Source: a virus
IMG/VR virus record: IMGVR_UViG_3300009034_000083
Coordinates: 1 to 43,219 of that record
Reading direction: 5' to 3' (one strand)
Length of the DNA stretch: 43,219 nucleotides
Shown: positions 7,306 to 15,870 of the stretch, one piece after another
Layout of the letters: each line of letters opens with the position of its first letter
Position numbering within the stretch: the first letter of the stretch is position 1
Translations under genes and position numbers: made by a program
The notes under the pieces: generated by a model
Told to the model about the DNA's origin: nothing
Seen by the model: the letters and a program-made list of their open reading frames with translations, nothing else
Database searches by the model: none

Positions 7306-7550
7306 TCACCCTCTCCTTCAAGTGCTTTGCAATTATCTATATCACATCGTTTACCGATTGGAACCTTTGCGTTATACTGACAGAACATATTTTTATCATC
7401 ACCGTATGGACAATGCTTTAAAAACGCATCCCGGTAGCGGTCCCGCTCGGTGCGGAGTTGATCTTCTTGGCAGGCATGACCAGAGATATTATCACAATGA
7501 AAACAAGTCCAATACGTAAGCATTATTCCTCCGCAATGGTTACATTTCAT
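7302..7550 (-). CDS. Small cysteine-rich zinc-ribbon protein
   Basis: 82 residues from ATG 7550 (MKCNHCGGIMLTYWTCFHCD). The GGGGAG ribosome site lies in the end of the upstream gene, so this ATG is preferred over one five codons earlier that has no spacing from a site. CxxC pairs at the N-terminus and four further cysteines later suggest two zinc sites. No function assigned. Confidence 0.5.
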   Translation of the reverse strand: MKCNHCGGIMLTYWTCFHCDNISGHACQEDQLRTERDRYRDAFLKHCPYGDDKNMFCQYNAKVPIGKRCDIDNCKALEGEGE

Positions 7551-7554
7551 TTTT

Positions 7555-7818
7555 TCACTCCCCATCGGTTCGCTCCTTTCTAATATCAGAACACTTTGCT
7601 ATGCAATGATAACCACTCCCATTCATTGCGGTTTTTACTGCATAATCAACACATTCTTGGGTATGGCAGTTCTTCAGCAATCCCATCAACCCCTCTACAA
7701 CGGCCTTGTGGTCTGAGTATAGGACGTAATCACCATCATCTTGAGGATACATAGAGCCGTTCATTGGCTCAACAGTACAATCAGCTTCTATATCCCACCG
7801 CTTCAGTTCTTCAGTCAT
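7555..7818 (-). CDS. Small phage protein, YVLYSDH type
   Basis: 87 residues. The DDGDYVLYSDHKAVVEGLMG block (residues 27-46) resembles small phage proteins in which VLYSDHxAxVExL leads into a helix. The C-terminal half has four cysteines (CHTQEC, CIAKC). No biochemical role is known to me. It overlaps its upstream neighbour by 8 bases. Confidence 0.45.
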   Translation of the reverse strand: MTEELKRWDIEADCTVEPMNGSMYPQDDGDYVLYSDHKAVVEGLMGLLKNCHTQECVDYAVKTAMNGSGYHCIAKCSDIRKERTDGE

Positions 7819-8113
7819 CGGTTGGCTCCTTTCTCGGAAAATAAGCCGTTAATCTTTCGGCAAGCTGGCTATACATTTGTATGTCCTTACCCTTACGATA
7901 CCCAAGTATCCAATACCTTACAAGCAATACGGCCTTTTTACGAATAAGCATATTTTTAAACATCGAAGTAAACGCCCAAAATATTTTGTCCTGGAATTCC
8001 TTTATAAGCTTATCGGTTTTCGATTGAGAATCTATCATAGATATTCTTGCAGCAGTTTCTGGGTAAGGACTAACTTTCATACCCCAGGCAATACGCACGT
8101 TAAAATCACTCAT
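7811..8113 (-). CDS. Hypothetical protein
   Basis: 100 residues from the second of two near ATGs (MSDFNVRIAWGMKVSPYPET). AGGAGGG lies six bases before it, while the first ATG abuts the site. Residues 45-75 are amphipathic and basic (FWAFTSMFKNMLIRKKAVLL). No recognised domain. The junction with the upstream gene reuses the GAAGATGAGTGA acidic-tail pattern. Confidence 0.4.
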   Translation of the reverse strand: MSDFNVRIAWGMKVSPYPETAARISMIDSQSKTDKLIKEFQDKIFWAFTSMFKNMLIRKKAVLLVRYWILGYRKGKDIQMYSQLAERLTAYFPRKEPTDD

Positions 8114-8375
8114 CTTCATCCCTCCTTCCCCCCGGGTCCTTTGGGGTTGTATTATTCATACAACAAGGACAATAGGCATCAGCATCAGAAATATATCTAC
8201 TACCAGAAAATCTCCATCCATTTACGCCCATTTCTTTAATTGAATAATAGTCCCTGATTGTATCATATCCATCACCCTCACAATATGGGTTTGAACATCT
8301 TATCAAATAAACTTTGTCAGATAATGGTTCGTGGTATCTTACCATTGTTTGATACTTGGTTATAATTGTCTCCAT
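8106..8375 (-). CDS. Small zinc-ribbon protein with acidic tail
   Basis: 89 residues from ATG 8375 (five bases after AAAGGAG). It contains CSNPYC and CPCC pairs flanking a tyrosine-rich middle, a probable zinc ribbon. A RRDEDE tail overlaps the next gene's ribosome site. No function assigned. Confidence 0.45.
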   Translation of the reverse strand: METIITKYQTMVRYHEPLSDKVYLIRCSNPYCEGDGYDTIRDYYSIKEMGVNGWRFSGSRYISDADAYCPCCMNNTTPKDPGGRRDEDE

Positions 8376-8384
8376 CTTCACTCC

Positions 8385-8419
8385 TTTCGGGTTAGTCCAC
8401 TATTGCTTATTGGTGGATT
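8385..8419 (-). repeat. Intergenic repeat with short hairpin (copy 1)
   Basis: The gap before the gene starting at 8375 carries CCTTTCGGGTTAG, then TCCAC (8396-8400), a 12-base loop with GCTTATTGG, then GTGGA (8413-8417). Related stretches lie at 8815-8878, 9191-9212 and 22575-22615, each ending in the ribosome site of the next gene. See the findings. Confidence 0.45.
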
Positions 8420-8805
8420 TATTTGTTCGTCCTATCTATTTCAGCGGCTATTAAAGCACCTGCCTTAACTAAAAGATCAAGCCGCTCTTTTTTGGTCAAT
8501 GTCTTAGGGTTCGGTAAAGAATTCCCCGGATTCTTTTTTCTTTCTCCATAGTCATATCGCTTGTCCCACTTAGTATCCCAAGGCCAAGGCTCTACAAATT
8601 TAATCATTCCAACATACTTATCATCCATTTCATATATTTTTGTGTAAGCGGCAAATGCCGCATAACAGCTCGCGGCAATAGCTAATTGACCCCAATTATT
8701 TTCTTCATCATGTTTTGCATCGAATTTTTCTCTGTGCTTCTGTCGTTCTCTTTCCATTTTTATGAGTTCTGCCCCAGACACCTTCTTGTTAATAAAAGTT
8801 CCCAT
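8419..8805 (-). CDS. Conserved phage protein with WPWD motif
   Basis: 128 residues. The pattern is VSGAELIKMERERQKHREKF, then HDEENNWGQLAIAASCYAAF, then a WPWDTKWDKR motif and a C-terminal LVKAGALIAAEIDR. It matches a widespread family of small phage proteins with the order ERxRQ, HD, AAxCYA, WPWD, LVKAGALIAAEIxR. The all-helical form with acidic pairs is reminiscent of MazG-like nucleotide pyrophosphohydrolases, but that is inference. The ATG follows AAAGGAGAGAT. Confidence 0.6.
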   Translation of the reverse strand: MGTFINKKVSGAELIKMERERQKHREKFDAKHDEENNWGQLAIAASCYAAFAAYTKIYEMDDKYVGMIKFVEPWPWDTKWDKRYDYGERKKNPGNSLPNPKTLTKKERLDLLVKAGALIAAEIDRTNK

Positions 8806-8827
8806 ATCTCTCCTTTCATAAGTCTAC

Positions 8828-9172
8828 TTATCCCTGTTCCTTTCGGGTTAGGGGGTTATTCTTGTTGGTGGACTTTTTGCCAAATTCTTCTACAGGCTTA
8901 CATCCACCATTAAAGCAGTTACCCCTCCAATGCTTTTTTGCTCTATCCGTAAGACACCGCACAAATATCTTGGATCTTATTTTTGGATTTATACTGGGGT
9001 CTTGATCATGTGGTTCCGTTTCCCATACAACACCATCACTCCTATCTTTAGGAAAATGAGTCGGACAATATACCTCTATTTCATCTATGGGGGTGAGAAA
9101 ATCAGCCAAATGCATCTCTATTTCTTGAGAGCAATGTTTGTTTTCGCATATCATTGTTGGACAATTACACAT
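8828..9172 (-). CDS. Cysteine-rich hypothetical protein
   Basis: 114 residues with CNC, CENKHC, CPTHF and CFNGGC, at least one likely zinc site (starts MCNCPTMICENKHC). The C-terminus NPLTRKEQG is encoded by the dispersed repeat AACCCGAAAGGAA, so the tail is probably a by-product of the junction sequence rather than a domain. No function assigned. Confidence 0.45.
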   Translation of the reverse strand: MCNCPTMICENKHCSQEIEMHLADFLTPIDEIEVYCPTHFPKDRSDGVVWETEPHDQDPSINPKIRSKIFVRCLTDRAKKHWRGNCFNGGCKPVEEFGKKSTNKNNPLTRKEQG

Positions 9173-9187
9173 AACTTTCCTTTCATC

Positions 9188-9997
9188 TCATTCCTTTCGG
9201 GTTAGGGGGTCAAATAATGTTGTTGTATCTAACGGTTTTGTATTGACGATACGCTCTACGGCCATTTTACAATATTCTAATTTCTTGTTATCAAGTTCAA
9301 TACCTATAAAATATCTTTTTAACTTCTTACATGCAACCCCAGTAGTGCCAGACCCCATGCAAAAATCTAAAACAATATCTCCCTCATTGCTATATGTTTT
9401 AATTAAATATTCCATTAACGCAACCGGTTTTTGGGTAGGGTGTTTTGTTTTTTCTTTACCACATGCCGTATTGAATTTTTGCCAACTGCTCGGCACTCGC
9501 ATTTTTTGCAAATCATTTCCTAACTTATTTGTAAATTTCCTATAATTTTCAGATGAGGTTACAAAATCACACTTGTATTTTGTTCGTTCAAGTCCTGCCC
9601 CAGTTCGTAGTTGCATCTGCTTATTATATGTCCAACCACCTTGGCTAAATACCAATATTGATTCATGTTCTTTCATTGGCTCACGAACCGTATTGGCAAA
9701 ATTACTTCCTCTATTTTTTATCCATATCCATTCATGCCTAAACATCTCAGGATTGCTCATAACAAGAGCAGAGGAAAATGGTTGGCTTGCCGTAAAAACT
9801 AAAGCTGCTGTTTTTTTTGTATGTCCCTTAATAAAACCCCACATATCAGAAAAAGGTAATACAGTATCCCATCTGCACGATGTGGTTCCGTATGGAGGGT
9901 CAACAGCAACCATATCGGAAATTCCAATATAGGGAGATACATCAAAGCAACTACCTTGCCATATTTCGCAATATTCTGATTTATAATAAGGGTTCAT
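9188..9997 (-). CDS. DNA methyltransferase, beta-class (N6-adenine type)
   Basis: Transfers methyl from SAM to DNA, probably adenine N6. In the 269 residues the catalytic motif DPPY (33-36) comes before the SAM-binding motif DFCMGSGTTG (211-220), the beta-class order. HPTQKP (186-191) precedes the SAM site as usual. No restriction endonuclease is adjacent, so this is an orphan phage enzyme that may shield the genome or mark its own DNA. The C-terminal DPLTRKE comes from the dispersed intergenic repeat. One of three such enzymes here. Confidence 0.85.
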   Translation of the reverse strand: MNPYYKSEYCEIWQGSCFDVSPYIGISDMVAVDPPYGTTSCRWDTVLPFSDMWGFIKGHTKKTAALVFTASQPFSSALVMSNPEMFRHEWIWIKNRGSNFANTVREPMKEHESILVFSQGGWTYNKQMQLRTGAGLERTKYKCDFVTSSENYRKFTNKLGNDLQKMRVPSSWQKFNTACGKEKTKHPTQKPVALMEYLIKTYSNEGDIVLDFCMGSGTTGVACKKLKRYFIGIELDNKKLEYCKMAVERIVNTKPLDTTTLFDPLTRKE

Positions 9998-10191
9998 GGT
10001 TCTAATACCTCAACATTTTGAGCACAATTTTCAATTGCTTCCACAATTTCATTTACACCATCACCATATGGGACGTCTATTTCGATGATTGAACCCATCT
10101 TTAAATTTTTTAAGCAAATCTTATAACGCTTGCAATCTAAGTTCTGTACTCCTTTAAACTTCTCGCATTCAACCCACATTTGTATTTCCAT
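9994..10191 (-). CDS. Small protein of unknown function
   Basis: 65 residues with four cysteines (CEKF, CKRYKIC, NCAQ) and an acidic amphipathic C-terminal half. It overlaps the methyltransferase start by ATGA, so the two are probably co-translated. No family recognised. Confidence 0.4.
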   Translation of the reverse strand: MEIQMWVECEKFKGVQNLDCKRYKICLKNLKMGSIIEIDVPYGDGVNEIVEAIENCAQNVEVLEP

Positions 10192-10192
10192 G

Positions 10193-10381
10193 TTATTCCT
10201 TTTTTTTTAAACCTGCACATTTATAAATGGGCATATCAAAATTTCCATATTGTGAAAAACATTTACCATTATCATTGCATTTATTGCATATACATTTAGG
10301 GTCTGATAACATTTTTTTTCTGGCCCTATCATCGTTTTCAGTTTCTTCATAAACATTCCATTTTCTCAATTCTTCATTCAT
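10193..10381 (-). CDS. Small cysteine-rich protein
   Basis: 62 residues from ATG 10381 (MNEELRKWNVYEETENDD), spaced five bases from AAAGGAG. CICNKCNDNGKC and a further Cys suggest a small zinc finger. The ATG lies in the repeated GGAGATGAAGATGAATGA junction that also encodes the GDEDE tail of the upstream protein. No function assigned. Confidence 0.4.
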   Translation of the reverse strand: MNEELRKWNVYEETENDDRARKKMLSDPKCICNKCNDNGKCFSQYGNFDMPIYKCAGLKKKE

Positions 10382-10805
10382 CTTCATCTCCTTTATCCAC
10401 CAACGGCTTTGCCTGGGTGATGGCTTTGTTTATACCATCTGTTACTTTATGGAATTCTGTAAACCTGACCCTATATGGCTTATCGTCAACACCATTTAAG
10501 CCTTTAGATACCAAACCCCATAATACTTTCTGTTGCTCTAACTCCTCCACGCAGGAGCGGAGGGCTTTGTCATATTCTTCAAGGAAATTCTCTGCGTTTT
10601 CATAATCCATAGGCAAAGAACATCCAATACAATACTTCCTCTCTGTTGGGGGTTTCGAGATGTCGCATTTTAACTCCCCCACCCGTTGCTTAAGCCTATC
10701 ACATTCATTCCACGCCTCGTCTATATCCTTGCAATATACAGAGCAATATCCCTTAATCCTGTTTTCATTCTCATTGCATCCTTTTCTGGCACATATATTT
10801 TTCAT
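10374..10805 (-). CDS. Zinc-finger coiled-coil protein
   Basis: 143 residues. The N-terminus CARKGCNENENRIKGYCSVYC looks like a plant-homeodomain-sized zinc site and is followed by a CIGC pair near residue 59. A helical half contains ALRSCVEELEQQ and YRVRFTEF. The last pattern recurs in the protein at 16281-16616 (ALKQC...IRVRFTK), so the two may be related. The first gene after the AT-rich region 10809-11156, with GGAGAAAAAGTG before the ATG. Confidence 0.45.
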   Translation of the reverse strand: MKNICARKGCNENENRIKGYCSVYCKDIDEAWNECDRLKQRVGELKCDISKPPTERKYCIGCSLPMDYENAENFLEEYDKALRSCVEELEQQKVLWGLVSKGLNGVDDKPYRVRFTEFHKVTDGINKAITQAKPLVDKGDEDE

Positions 10806-10808
10806 CAC

Positions 10809-11156
10809 TTTTTCTCCTTTTTTTTTATGGGCTATAGAATTATCATTATTAGTTAATTTTATTACTAACTTATTAAATATATTACACTATTTCTATAGTT
10901 ACTACAAATAATACACCTTTTTACTTAAAAAAGGTAGACTAAACAGACAATACATACCTCTAACCTACGCCAAATATATTAATAAGATATATATAATAAA
11001 AATTGGTATAGGTTAGAATAAAGTATGTAAAGTATACTAAGTATTCTAATTGGCTTATACTACTTGAATTTGCAACATTATTTTTTACCGAAAGTATACT
11101 TTCAGTTAAAAACGTCCCTAAACCCCCATGAAAGTCTGCCAATCCGTGTTTTTGTA
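10809..11156. promoter_or_regulatory. AT-rich intergenic region with dyads; candidate control region or origin
   Basis: About 350 bases with no convincing gene. It contains a perfect 14-base palindrome GAAAGTATACTTTC (11090-11103), further AGTAT-type units at 11021-11045 (AAGTATG, AAGTATAC, AAGTATTC), and an 8-bp hairpin ACCTTTTT/AAAAAGGT (10915-10935). A weak leftward promoter, TTGTAG then 17 bases then TAATAT, lies around 10900-10870. It sits just downstream of the helicase gene, so an origin or an operator cluster is plausible. Neither is proven. Confidence 0.4.
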
Positions 11157-12761
11157 TCAAAATGGTATCTCCGCCGATTTATTGTTCTTGAGATAATACT
11201 TGTTTTTTGAACCCTTCATTATCTGCCAATCCCCTACTGGAGCCTTTAGGTATTTATTAAGTACTTTTCTACCGAATACAGTCTGTTTACCTCTATCTGA
11301 TGTAGCAAAACTCAATAAATCATTAAATAGGTCATTATCTTCTGCAACTTTTAAAAGTTCTGTAGTTGTTTTTGCTGTTGTATAGTATTCTTTAGCCCAT
11401 TCATCAACAAATTCCCTAAGTTCATTAGTTTCTGGATCAGCCTCTTGTAGAAAATCATCCCAATTATCTAAAAATCCTTCTATTCCAACTACATCAAATA
11501 TACCGGATACGGATTCGATCCAGTCCTCAAATCCACCCATTTTTAATTTTCCACTAGGTTTACCTGCTATTTTCCACTTTTCTACCATACCGATAAGACA
11601 GCCGTATATTCGTCTGCGATTAGCAAAGATGTATTTTCGTAAGTCTGGATGTATAAAATCATCACGAAGTTCCGGTTTATCGGTTTTTGGCTGTAACGTA
11701 ATAGGCACAGTTCTTTTTATTATTTCACCCGTAGCTCTAGGGTTATTGCCAGTAGCAACAAGAGTTACCATATTAGGTACATTTATCATCTTACTCATAC
11801 CTAATACCCTATCTTGGATAGTTTTAGCTGTTATAAGCGAAGATAGTACAGCAGAATCAAGATAATCCGATATATTATCGAGATGACAAATAGTGTCTCC
11901 ACGAAGCAACATAGCAAAAATACACTTCTTTCGTTCCTCTTCAGTTCCTGCAAATTGCATAGCCGGAGCATCATCCCCGTAGTAGATAATTCCCAATACA
12001 TTCTCCGCAAGCTTGGTTTTACCAGTACGCGGGAGAGATGAACGAATTAAAAACATGGGAACGTTGCCCCGGAGTGCAGACCTGATAAGAGGAGTTATAA
12101 GTAACGATAAGAAATTAATCTTATCGAATTCTTCAGCAAATGGAAAATCTATAAGTAATTCATCTAATATTCTTTTATCGTATTTAGGTGGTACATCAAA
12201 TAGCGTAGGACAGGCATCATAATATGTGTTGTTATGATATCCTGGTGGTGATAGCTCCCATTGTGATGTATATACTGGATAATTCGTAAGAATATCAATA
12301 CGATTAATAGATTTAGAATGAGGAGCATACGATAAAACTAACTCAGCGTTATCCTTGTTGCAGTGTTTGTACGTTTTTACGATCTTTTTCTCTTTTGGAA
12401 TATAACTGCTTGATATTAAGTCTATTTTACTATCTACAATTATACGCATACGATTTTTTTGGATAGGACGAATGGATTTTTTACCATTAGATTCTATGAG
12501 TTCTACAGGTAAATCATCACGAGTATAAAATGTATTTCTAGGAAATGCGTTTAAAATCTTTCTAACAAAATCGTGAGTGTTAATTTTTAATGATTGACAA
12601 TCATTGTCATATTTTACAAAATGATTACCAGGGATATATATCTCTGGTTTTATGTTTGTTTCTTCTGGTATATAATCATCGGTAGAATGTGATAATTCTG
12701 AAATGAGTCTATTTTGTTGATTTTCGGTCATACCCGAAAGATCAATCGGTTTTTTTACCAT
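11157..12761 (-). CDS. AAA+ replication ATPase / helicase-like protein
   Basis: 534 residues. Residues 205-345 form an ATPase: Walker A-like SSLPRTGKTKLAENVL (241-256), Walker B HLDNISD (293-299), sensor 1 LVATGNNPRA (around 335) and a following arginine stretch KRTVPI. This order (PRTGKT, LIDN, ATGNN) is shared with a family of phage and mobile-element replication helicases that often accompany primases. The N-terminal 200 residues may be a primase-like or loading region but show no clear motif. The protein ends in AEIPF, like an SSB C-terminal tip. AGGAAAGGA precedes the start. Confidence 0.7.
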   Translation of the reverse strand: MVKKPIDLSGMTENQQNRLISELSHSTDDYIPEETNIKPEIYIPGNHFVKYDNDCQSLKINTHDFVRKILNAFPRNTFYTRDDLPVELIESNGKKSIRPIQKNRMRIIVDSKIDLISSSYIPKEKKIVKTYKHCNKDNAELVLSYAPHSKSINRIDILTNYPVYTSQWELSPPGYHNNTYYDACPTLFDVPPKYDKRILDELLIDFPFAEEFDKINFLSLLITPLIRSALRGNVPMFLIRSSLPRTGKTKLAENVLGIIYYGDDAPAMQFAGTEEERKKCIFAMLLRGDTICHLDNISDYLDSAVLSSLITAKTIQDRVLGMSKMINVPNMVTLVATGNNPRATGEIIKRTVPITLQPKTDKPELRDDFIHPDLRKYIFANRRRIYGCLIGMVEKWKIAGKPSGKLKMGGFEDWIESVSGIFDVVGIEGFLDNWDDFLQEADPETNELREFVDEWAKEYYTTAKTTTELLKVAEDNDLFNDLLSFATSDRGKQTVFGRKVLNKYLKAPVGDWQIMKGSKNKYYLKNNKSAEIPF

Positions 12762-12835
12762 ATATCCTTTCCTGGCTGCTACTTAGATCGTTGTGGGGTG
12801 GAAAAGTTATTATTGTAATTCCAGACATTAAGTGC

Positions 12836-13207
12836 CTATTGTATCCACGCTTCCCAACTACCATTTTGTCCTATAGAATCATACCATGATCCGCTTGCAT
12901 ATATACCATCACAAGTTCCATCACACACTACATAATAAGCTGGATTGCTTATGTCCTCGCAAGTTATTGATATATTGTTTTCCCATGCTATACCGACTAC
13001 ATCAAATACGAATCCGGCATCGTTATTTAAAGTACCGGATATATCATTGCCAACTTGAATACCTACTATAGTAAAATTAGTTGCTACAGTAGCTCCGGTT
13101 AAAGTTCCGTTCCATGTACCGGAAAAATTATAATCCGGTGGAGCCATATAGATTGTGGTTGATGTTCCGCAGCCTACTAGTAAAATAAGTATAAGTAAAT
13201 GTTTCAT
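12836..13207 (-). CDS. Small lipoprotein with lipocalin-like beta repeat
   Basis: 123 residues. MKHLLILILLVGC is a short signal peptide ending in the lipobox LVGC (Cys13), so the protein should be lipid-anchored outside the cytoplasm. The mature part starts with FSGTWNGTLTG and continues with alternating polar and hydrophobic strands (TIVGIQVGNDISGTLNNDAG), as in small beta-barrels. Three cysteines may form disulfides. Phage lipoproteins sometimes act in superinfection exclusion; that is only a possibility here. Confidence 0.55.
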   Translation of the reverse strand: MKHLLILILLVGCGTSTTIYMAPPDYNFSGTWNGTLTGATVATNFTIVGIQVGNDISGTLNNDAGFVFDVVGIAWENNISITCEDISNPAYYVVCDGTCDGIYASGSWYDSIGQNGSWEAWIQ

Positions 13208-13218
13208 TGGGTTCCTTT

Positions 13219-14376
13219 CTAAAAAAATGTTTGTGTTCCCGCTTCTATTTCAGCCTTAGTTAACCCTGTTCTATACTGTTCTATCCTGGTAACAGATATG
13301 TCACAGTATTCCGAATTTAATTCAATACCCACGAATTTTCTTTTGTTCATACCGGCAACTACGGCTGTGGTACCCGATCCAGAGAAGCAGTCTAATACCG
13401 TACCGCCCTCTGGACAACCTGCGAGTATGCACGGAGTGATAAGTTCCATTGGGTACACCGCGAAGTGGGCTTCTTTATATGGTTTAGTATTTACTGTCCA
13501 TACGGAGCGTTTGTTGCGGGTTTCGTAATCGTTTGTTTTTAATCCTGCCATCCGGGCCCGGCCAGGTGTATTGTTAAGTCTTGTGTTATCTCTATCTCTA
13601 TTACCGTCATCTCTTGTATGGGTTTTTTCACTTATCGCATCCGCATCATAGTAGTATTTCTTGCTTTTACTCAACAGAAATATATACTCATGCGCCTTAG
13701 TGCATCTGTCGGTCACGCTCTCCGGCATGGGGTTAGGTTTATGCCAGATAATGTCCTGCCTCAAATACCACCCGTCTGCCTGTAACGCAAAAGCCACTCG
13801 CCATGGAATGCCTACTAAATCCTTGGGTTTTAATCCCGTAACTTTTTGAAAACTTTTTGATTTTGAAGCATCTGAAAGGCTGCCCCTACTCGTAGCCTGC
13901 TTACTTCCATCGTCACAGTATGCGCCCCGTCCACCACCAACATAACTATCCCCCAAATTCAACCATAACGTGCCATCATCACGCAGGACCCGCTTAACAG
14001 CCTTAAACACCTCAACTATTTTCTCGGTATATTGTTCCGGAGTTTCTTCCAAACCAAGTTGGTTATCTATTCGTTTTGCACCGCATTTACCGCAAATATC
14101 CCTATATGGCTCCCTTAATGCATCTTGCTTGTTATTGTCTGTCGATTCCCTGCCAAAATATCGCTCATTAAAACCCGCCCTCATAGGCATGGGCTTGCCA
14201 AGATGGTCACACTCGCTATCACCATCTTCCCATTTCGCAGTACCATAATCCCTCAATCCCCAATAAGGCGGTGAAGTAACACAGCAATTTACGCTTTGTT
14301 CTGGTAGTTCTTTTAATATATCTAAGCAACTACCTTGGTATATTGATCCATATTCTGATTTGTAATATTCATTCAT
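13219..14376 (-). CDS. DNA methyltransferase, beta-class, TSPPY type (N4-cytosine or N6-adenine)
   Basis: 385 residues. Catalytic motif TSPPYWGLRDYG (residues 34-45) precedes the SAM motif DCFSGSGTTA near residue 335. SPPY suggests cytosine N4 methylation, although some adenine enzymes share it. Between them lies an inserted region with CDH and CGKCGAKR, possibly a zinc site, and a DGTLWLNLGDSY segment. The N-terminus (MNEYYKSEYGSIYQGSCLDI) is very similar to that of the enzyme at 9188-9997. It overlaps the next methyltransferase gene by 8 bases. Confidence 0.85.
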   Translation of the reverse strand: MNEYYKSEYGSIYQGSCLDILKELPEQSVNCCVTSPPYWGLRDYGTAKWEDGDSECDHLGKPMPMRAGFNERYFGRESTDNNKQDALREPYRDICGKCGAKRIDNQLGLEETPEQYTEKIVEVFKAVKRVLRDDGTLWLNLGDSYVGGGRGAYCDDGSKQATSRGSLSDASKSKSFQKVTGLKPKDLVGIPWRVAFALQADGWYLRQDIIWHKPNPMPESVTDRCTKAHEYIFLLSKSKKYYYDADAISEKTHTRDDGNRDRDNTRLNNTPGRARMAGLKTNDYETRNKRSVWTVNTKPYKEAHFAVYPMELITPCILAGCPEGGTVLDCFSGSGTTAVVAGMNKRKFVGIELNSEYCDISVTRIEQYRTGLTKAEIEAGTQTFF

Positions 14377-15061
14377 CGAATAGTGTCCTTACGCCAGCAT
14401 CCTGCTCCACGGGAGTTAAACCGGTTTTGTATTGCTCTAATCGCTTAGCTGCTATTTCGCAGTATTTTTCTTCTTTATCTATTCCTGTAAAATGTCGTTT
14501 TAATTTACAACAAGCAACAGCAACAGTTCCCGATCCCAAAAAAGGATCAATAACATGACCATTATCAGGACAAAATCTACTAATTAACCATTCGGCCCAC
14601 TCGAGTGGTTTAGGACAAGGATGTCCATAATTTCCAAGTTTTTCATTATTTCGTGCATAAAAATGATCATGTTGATTAACGCACACTTTTTCACCATAAA
14701 CCATTATCATTTCCCAATCATTAAATCCAACAGCAGAACAATTTGATGTCGCACCCTTATGCCAACAAAGCATCCATTTTGGTGGTTTTTTTTGATAAAG
14801 CTCTATTTCTGTTTGAAATTTTCCAGATGGAAATAATACTATTTTAGCCTTTTGTTCAGCTATTTCAAGCATTGAAAAAACAAGATCAGTAGTTTTTCTA
14901 TAATTACTATCATCGTAACTTTCATATTTCATTCCTGCTGTAGCATACGGCGGATCAGTCAACACCAGATCCACCTTCGGCAACTCCGGCAGTATCTCCA
15001 GACAATCCCCGTGATATATCACGCCGTATTTGTTGGTGTAATATGGTTCTGGTAGGCTCAT
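14369..15061 (-). CDS. DNA methyltransferase, beta-class (N6-adenine type)
   Basis: 230 residues, compact. YHGDCLEILPELPKVDLVLT leads into DPPY (around 36-39). The SAM motif VIDPFLGSGTVAVA is near residue 178, preceded by HPCPKP in place of HPxQKP. The start ATGA overlaps the radical SAM gene upstream. It forms a tandem pair with the TSPPY enzyme; the two share C-terminal sequence (YCEIAAKRLEQYKTGLT versus CDISVTRIEQYRTGLT), so one may be a divergent duplicate. Confidence 0.85.
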   Translation of the reverse strand: MSLPEPYYTNKYGVIYHGDCLEILPELPKVDLVLTDPPYATAGMKYESYDDSNYRKTTDLVFSMLEIAEQKAKIVLFPSGKFQTEIELYQKKPPKWMLCWHKGATSNCSAVGFNDWEMIMVYGEKVCVNQHDHFYARNNEKLGNYGHPCPKPLEWAEWLISRFCPDNGHVIDPFLGSGTVAVACCKLKRHFTGIDKEEKYCEIAAKRLEQYKTGLTPVEQDAGVRTLFDE

Positions 15062-15870
15062 GGTTTATCCTTACAAACATTTTTTGTTATAGCAGGCCGA
15101 CTCCATACCCGTTGAAGTTTCCACCAACCAGAATCCGATATCTTTTTACCTTGTTCGTCACGATATAACATAGCGAAAGGTAGACATCCTATATCCCACG
15201 TCTTTTTTAAACGTTCTTCTGCTTTATCTATTGTATCGTCTTTATATCCGACTAGCACATAACAGCGTAACTTATCCCTTTTAAAATAAGGCTTTAATTT
15301 TTCAATTGCTTTTATTAATGGTTTATCTGCGTTGTCACTATCATAGGCAAAGAACATTTGCTTTATTTTTAATCCACGCATATCTTCAACATGACGATCC
15401 GTAAGCCTTCTTGCTTCTAATCCTCCATTAAAATCAATTGCATGTTGCCCTTTAAGCATTTGAATTACTTTATCCCAATGATTCCAACTACACGCTAAGA
15501 TATTATTATCGTTTATTATGTGTCCTTCTTTTACTTCTAATTCTCTTAACTTACCTTCTCGTTTAGGAACAAAACAGAAATCACAATTATTAGGACATCC
15601 CCTTGATGTTATTACGCAACCTTTTTTCATATACATGCCAGATGTAAATTCACCACCTATATTATTAAACGCAGGACCGCCAATTTTAACCCCTCCATAA
15701 TCTTGCCATAATACAGCTAATCGTTCTGCTTCTGATATATCCCATGTAAATACAACTGATATATGTATTTCGTCATATTTAGGTGTAAACATATCTGGTT
15801 CCCCAATATACACATCTTTATCTATTGGAGTCATAGACGTTTGTTGTACAAAAACTCTAGCTATTTTCAT
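15058..15870 (-). CDS. Radical SAM protein, phage type
   Basis: 270 residues. The cluster motif CPNNCDFC (Cys92, Cys96, Cys99) should hold a 4Fe-4S cluster that cleaves SAM. The N-terminal 85 residues (VYIGEPDMF..., VKIGGPAF) look like a degenerate B12-binding-type domain, as in other radical SAM enzymes. The C-terminal half looks like the rest of the barrel (DFNGGLEARRLTD, MFFAYDSD, YVLVGYKDD). Substrate unknown. It is coupled by ATGA to a DNA methyltransferase, so a nucleic-acid substrate is one guess. Confidence 0.75.
   Translation of the reverse strand: MKIARVFVQQTSMTPIDKDVYIGEPDMFTPKYDEIHISVVFTWDISEAERLAVLWQDYGGVKIGGPAFNNIGGEFTSGMYMKKGCVITSRGCPNNCDFCFVPKREGKLRELEVKEGHIINDNNILACSWNHWDKVIQMLKGQHAIDFNGGLEARRLTDRHVEDMRGLKIKQMFFAYDSDNADKPLIKAIEKLKPYFKRDKLRCYVLVGYKDDTIDKAEERLKKTWDIGCLPFAMLYRDEQGKKISDSGWWKLQRVWSRPAITKNVCKDKP

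Noticed and set aside
10960-11160. 66-residue frame starting at TTG 11160
   Set aside because: It has a distant GGAG, but the second half is AT-rich, aromatic low-complexity sequence typical of non-coding DNA in this window.
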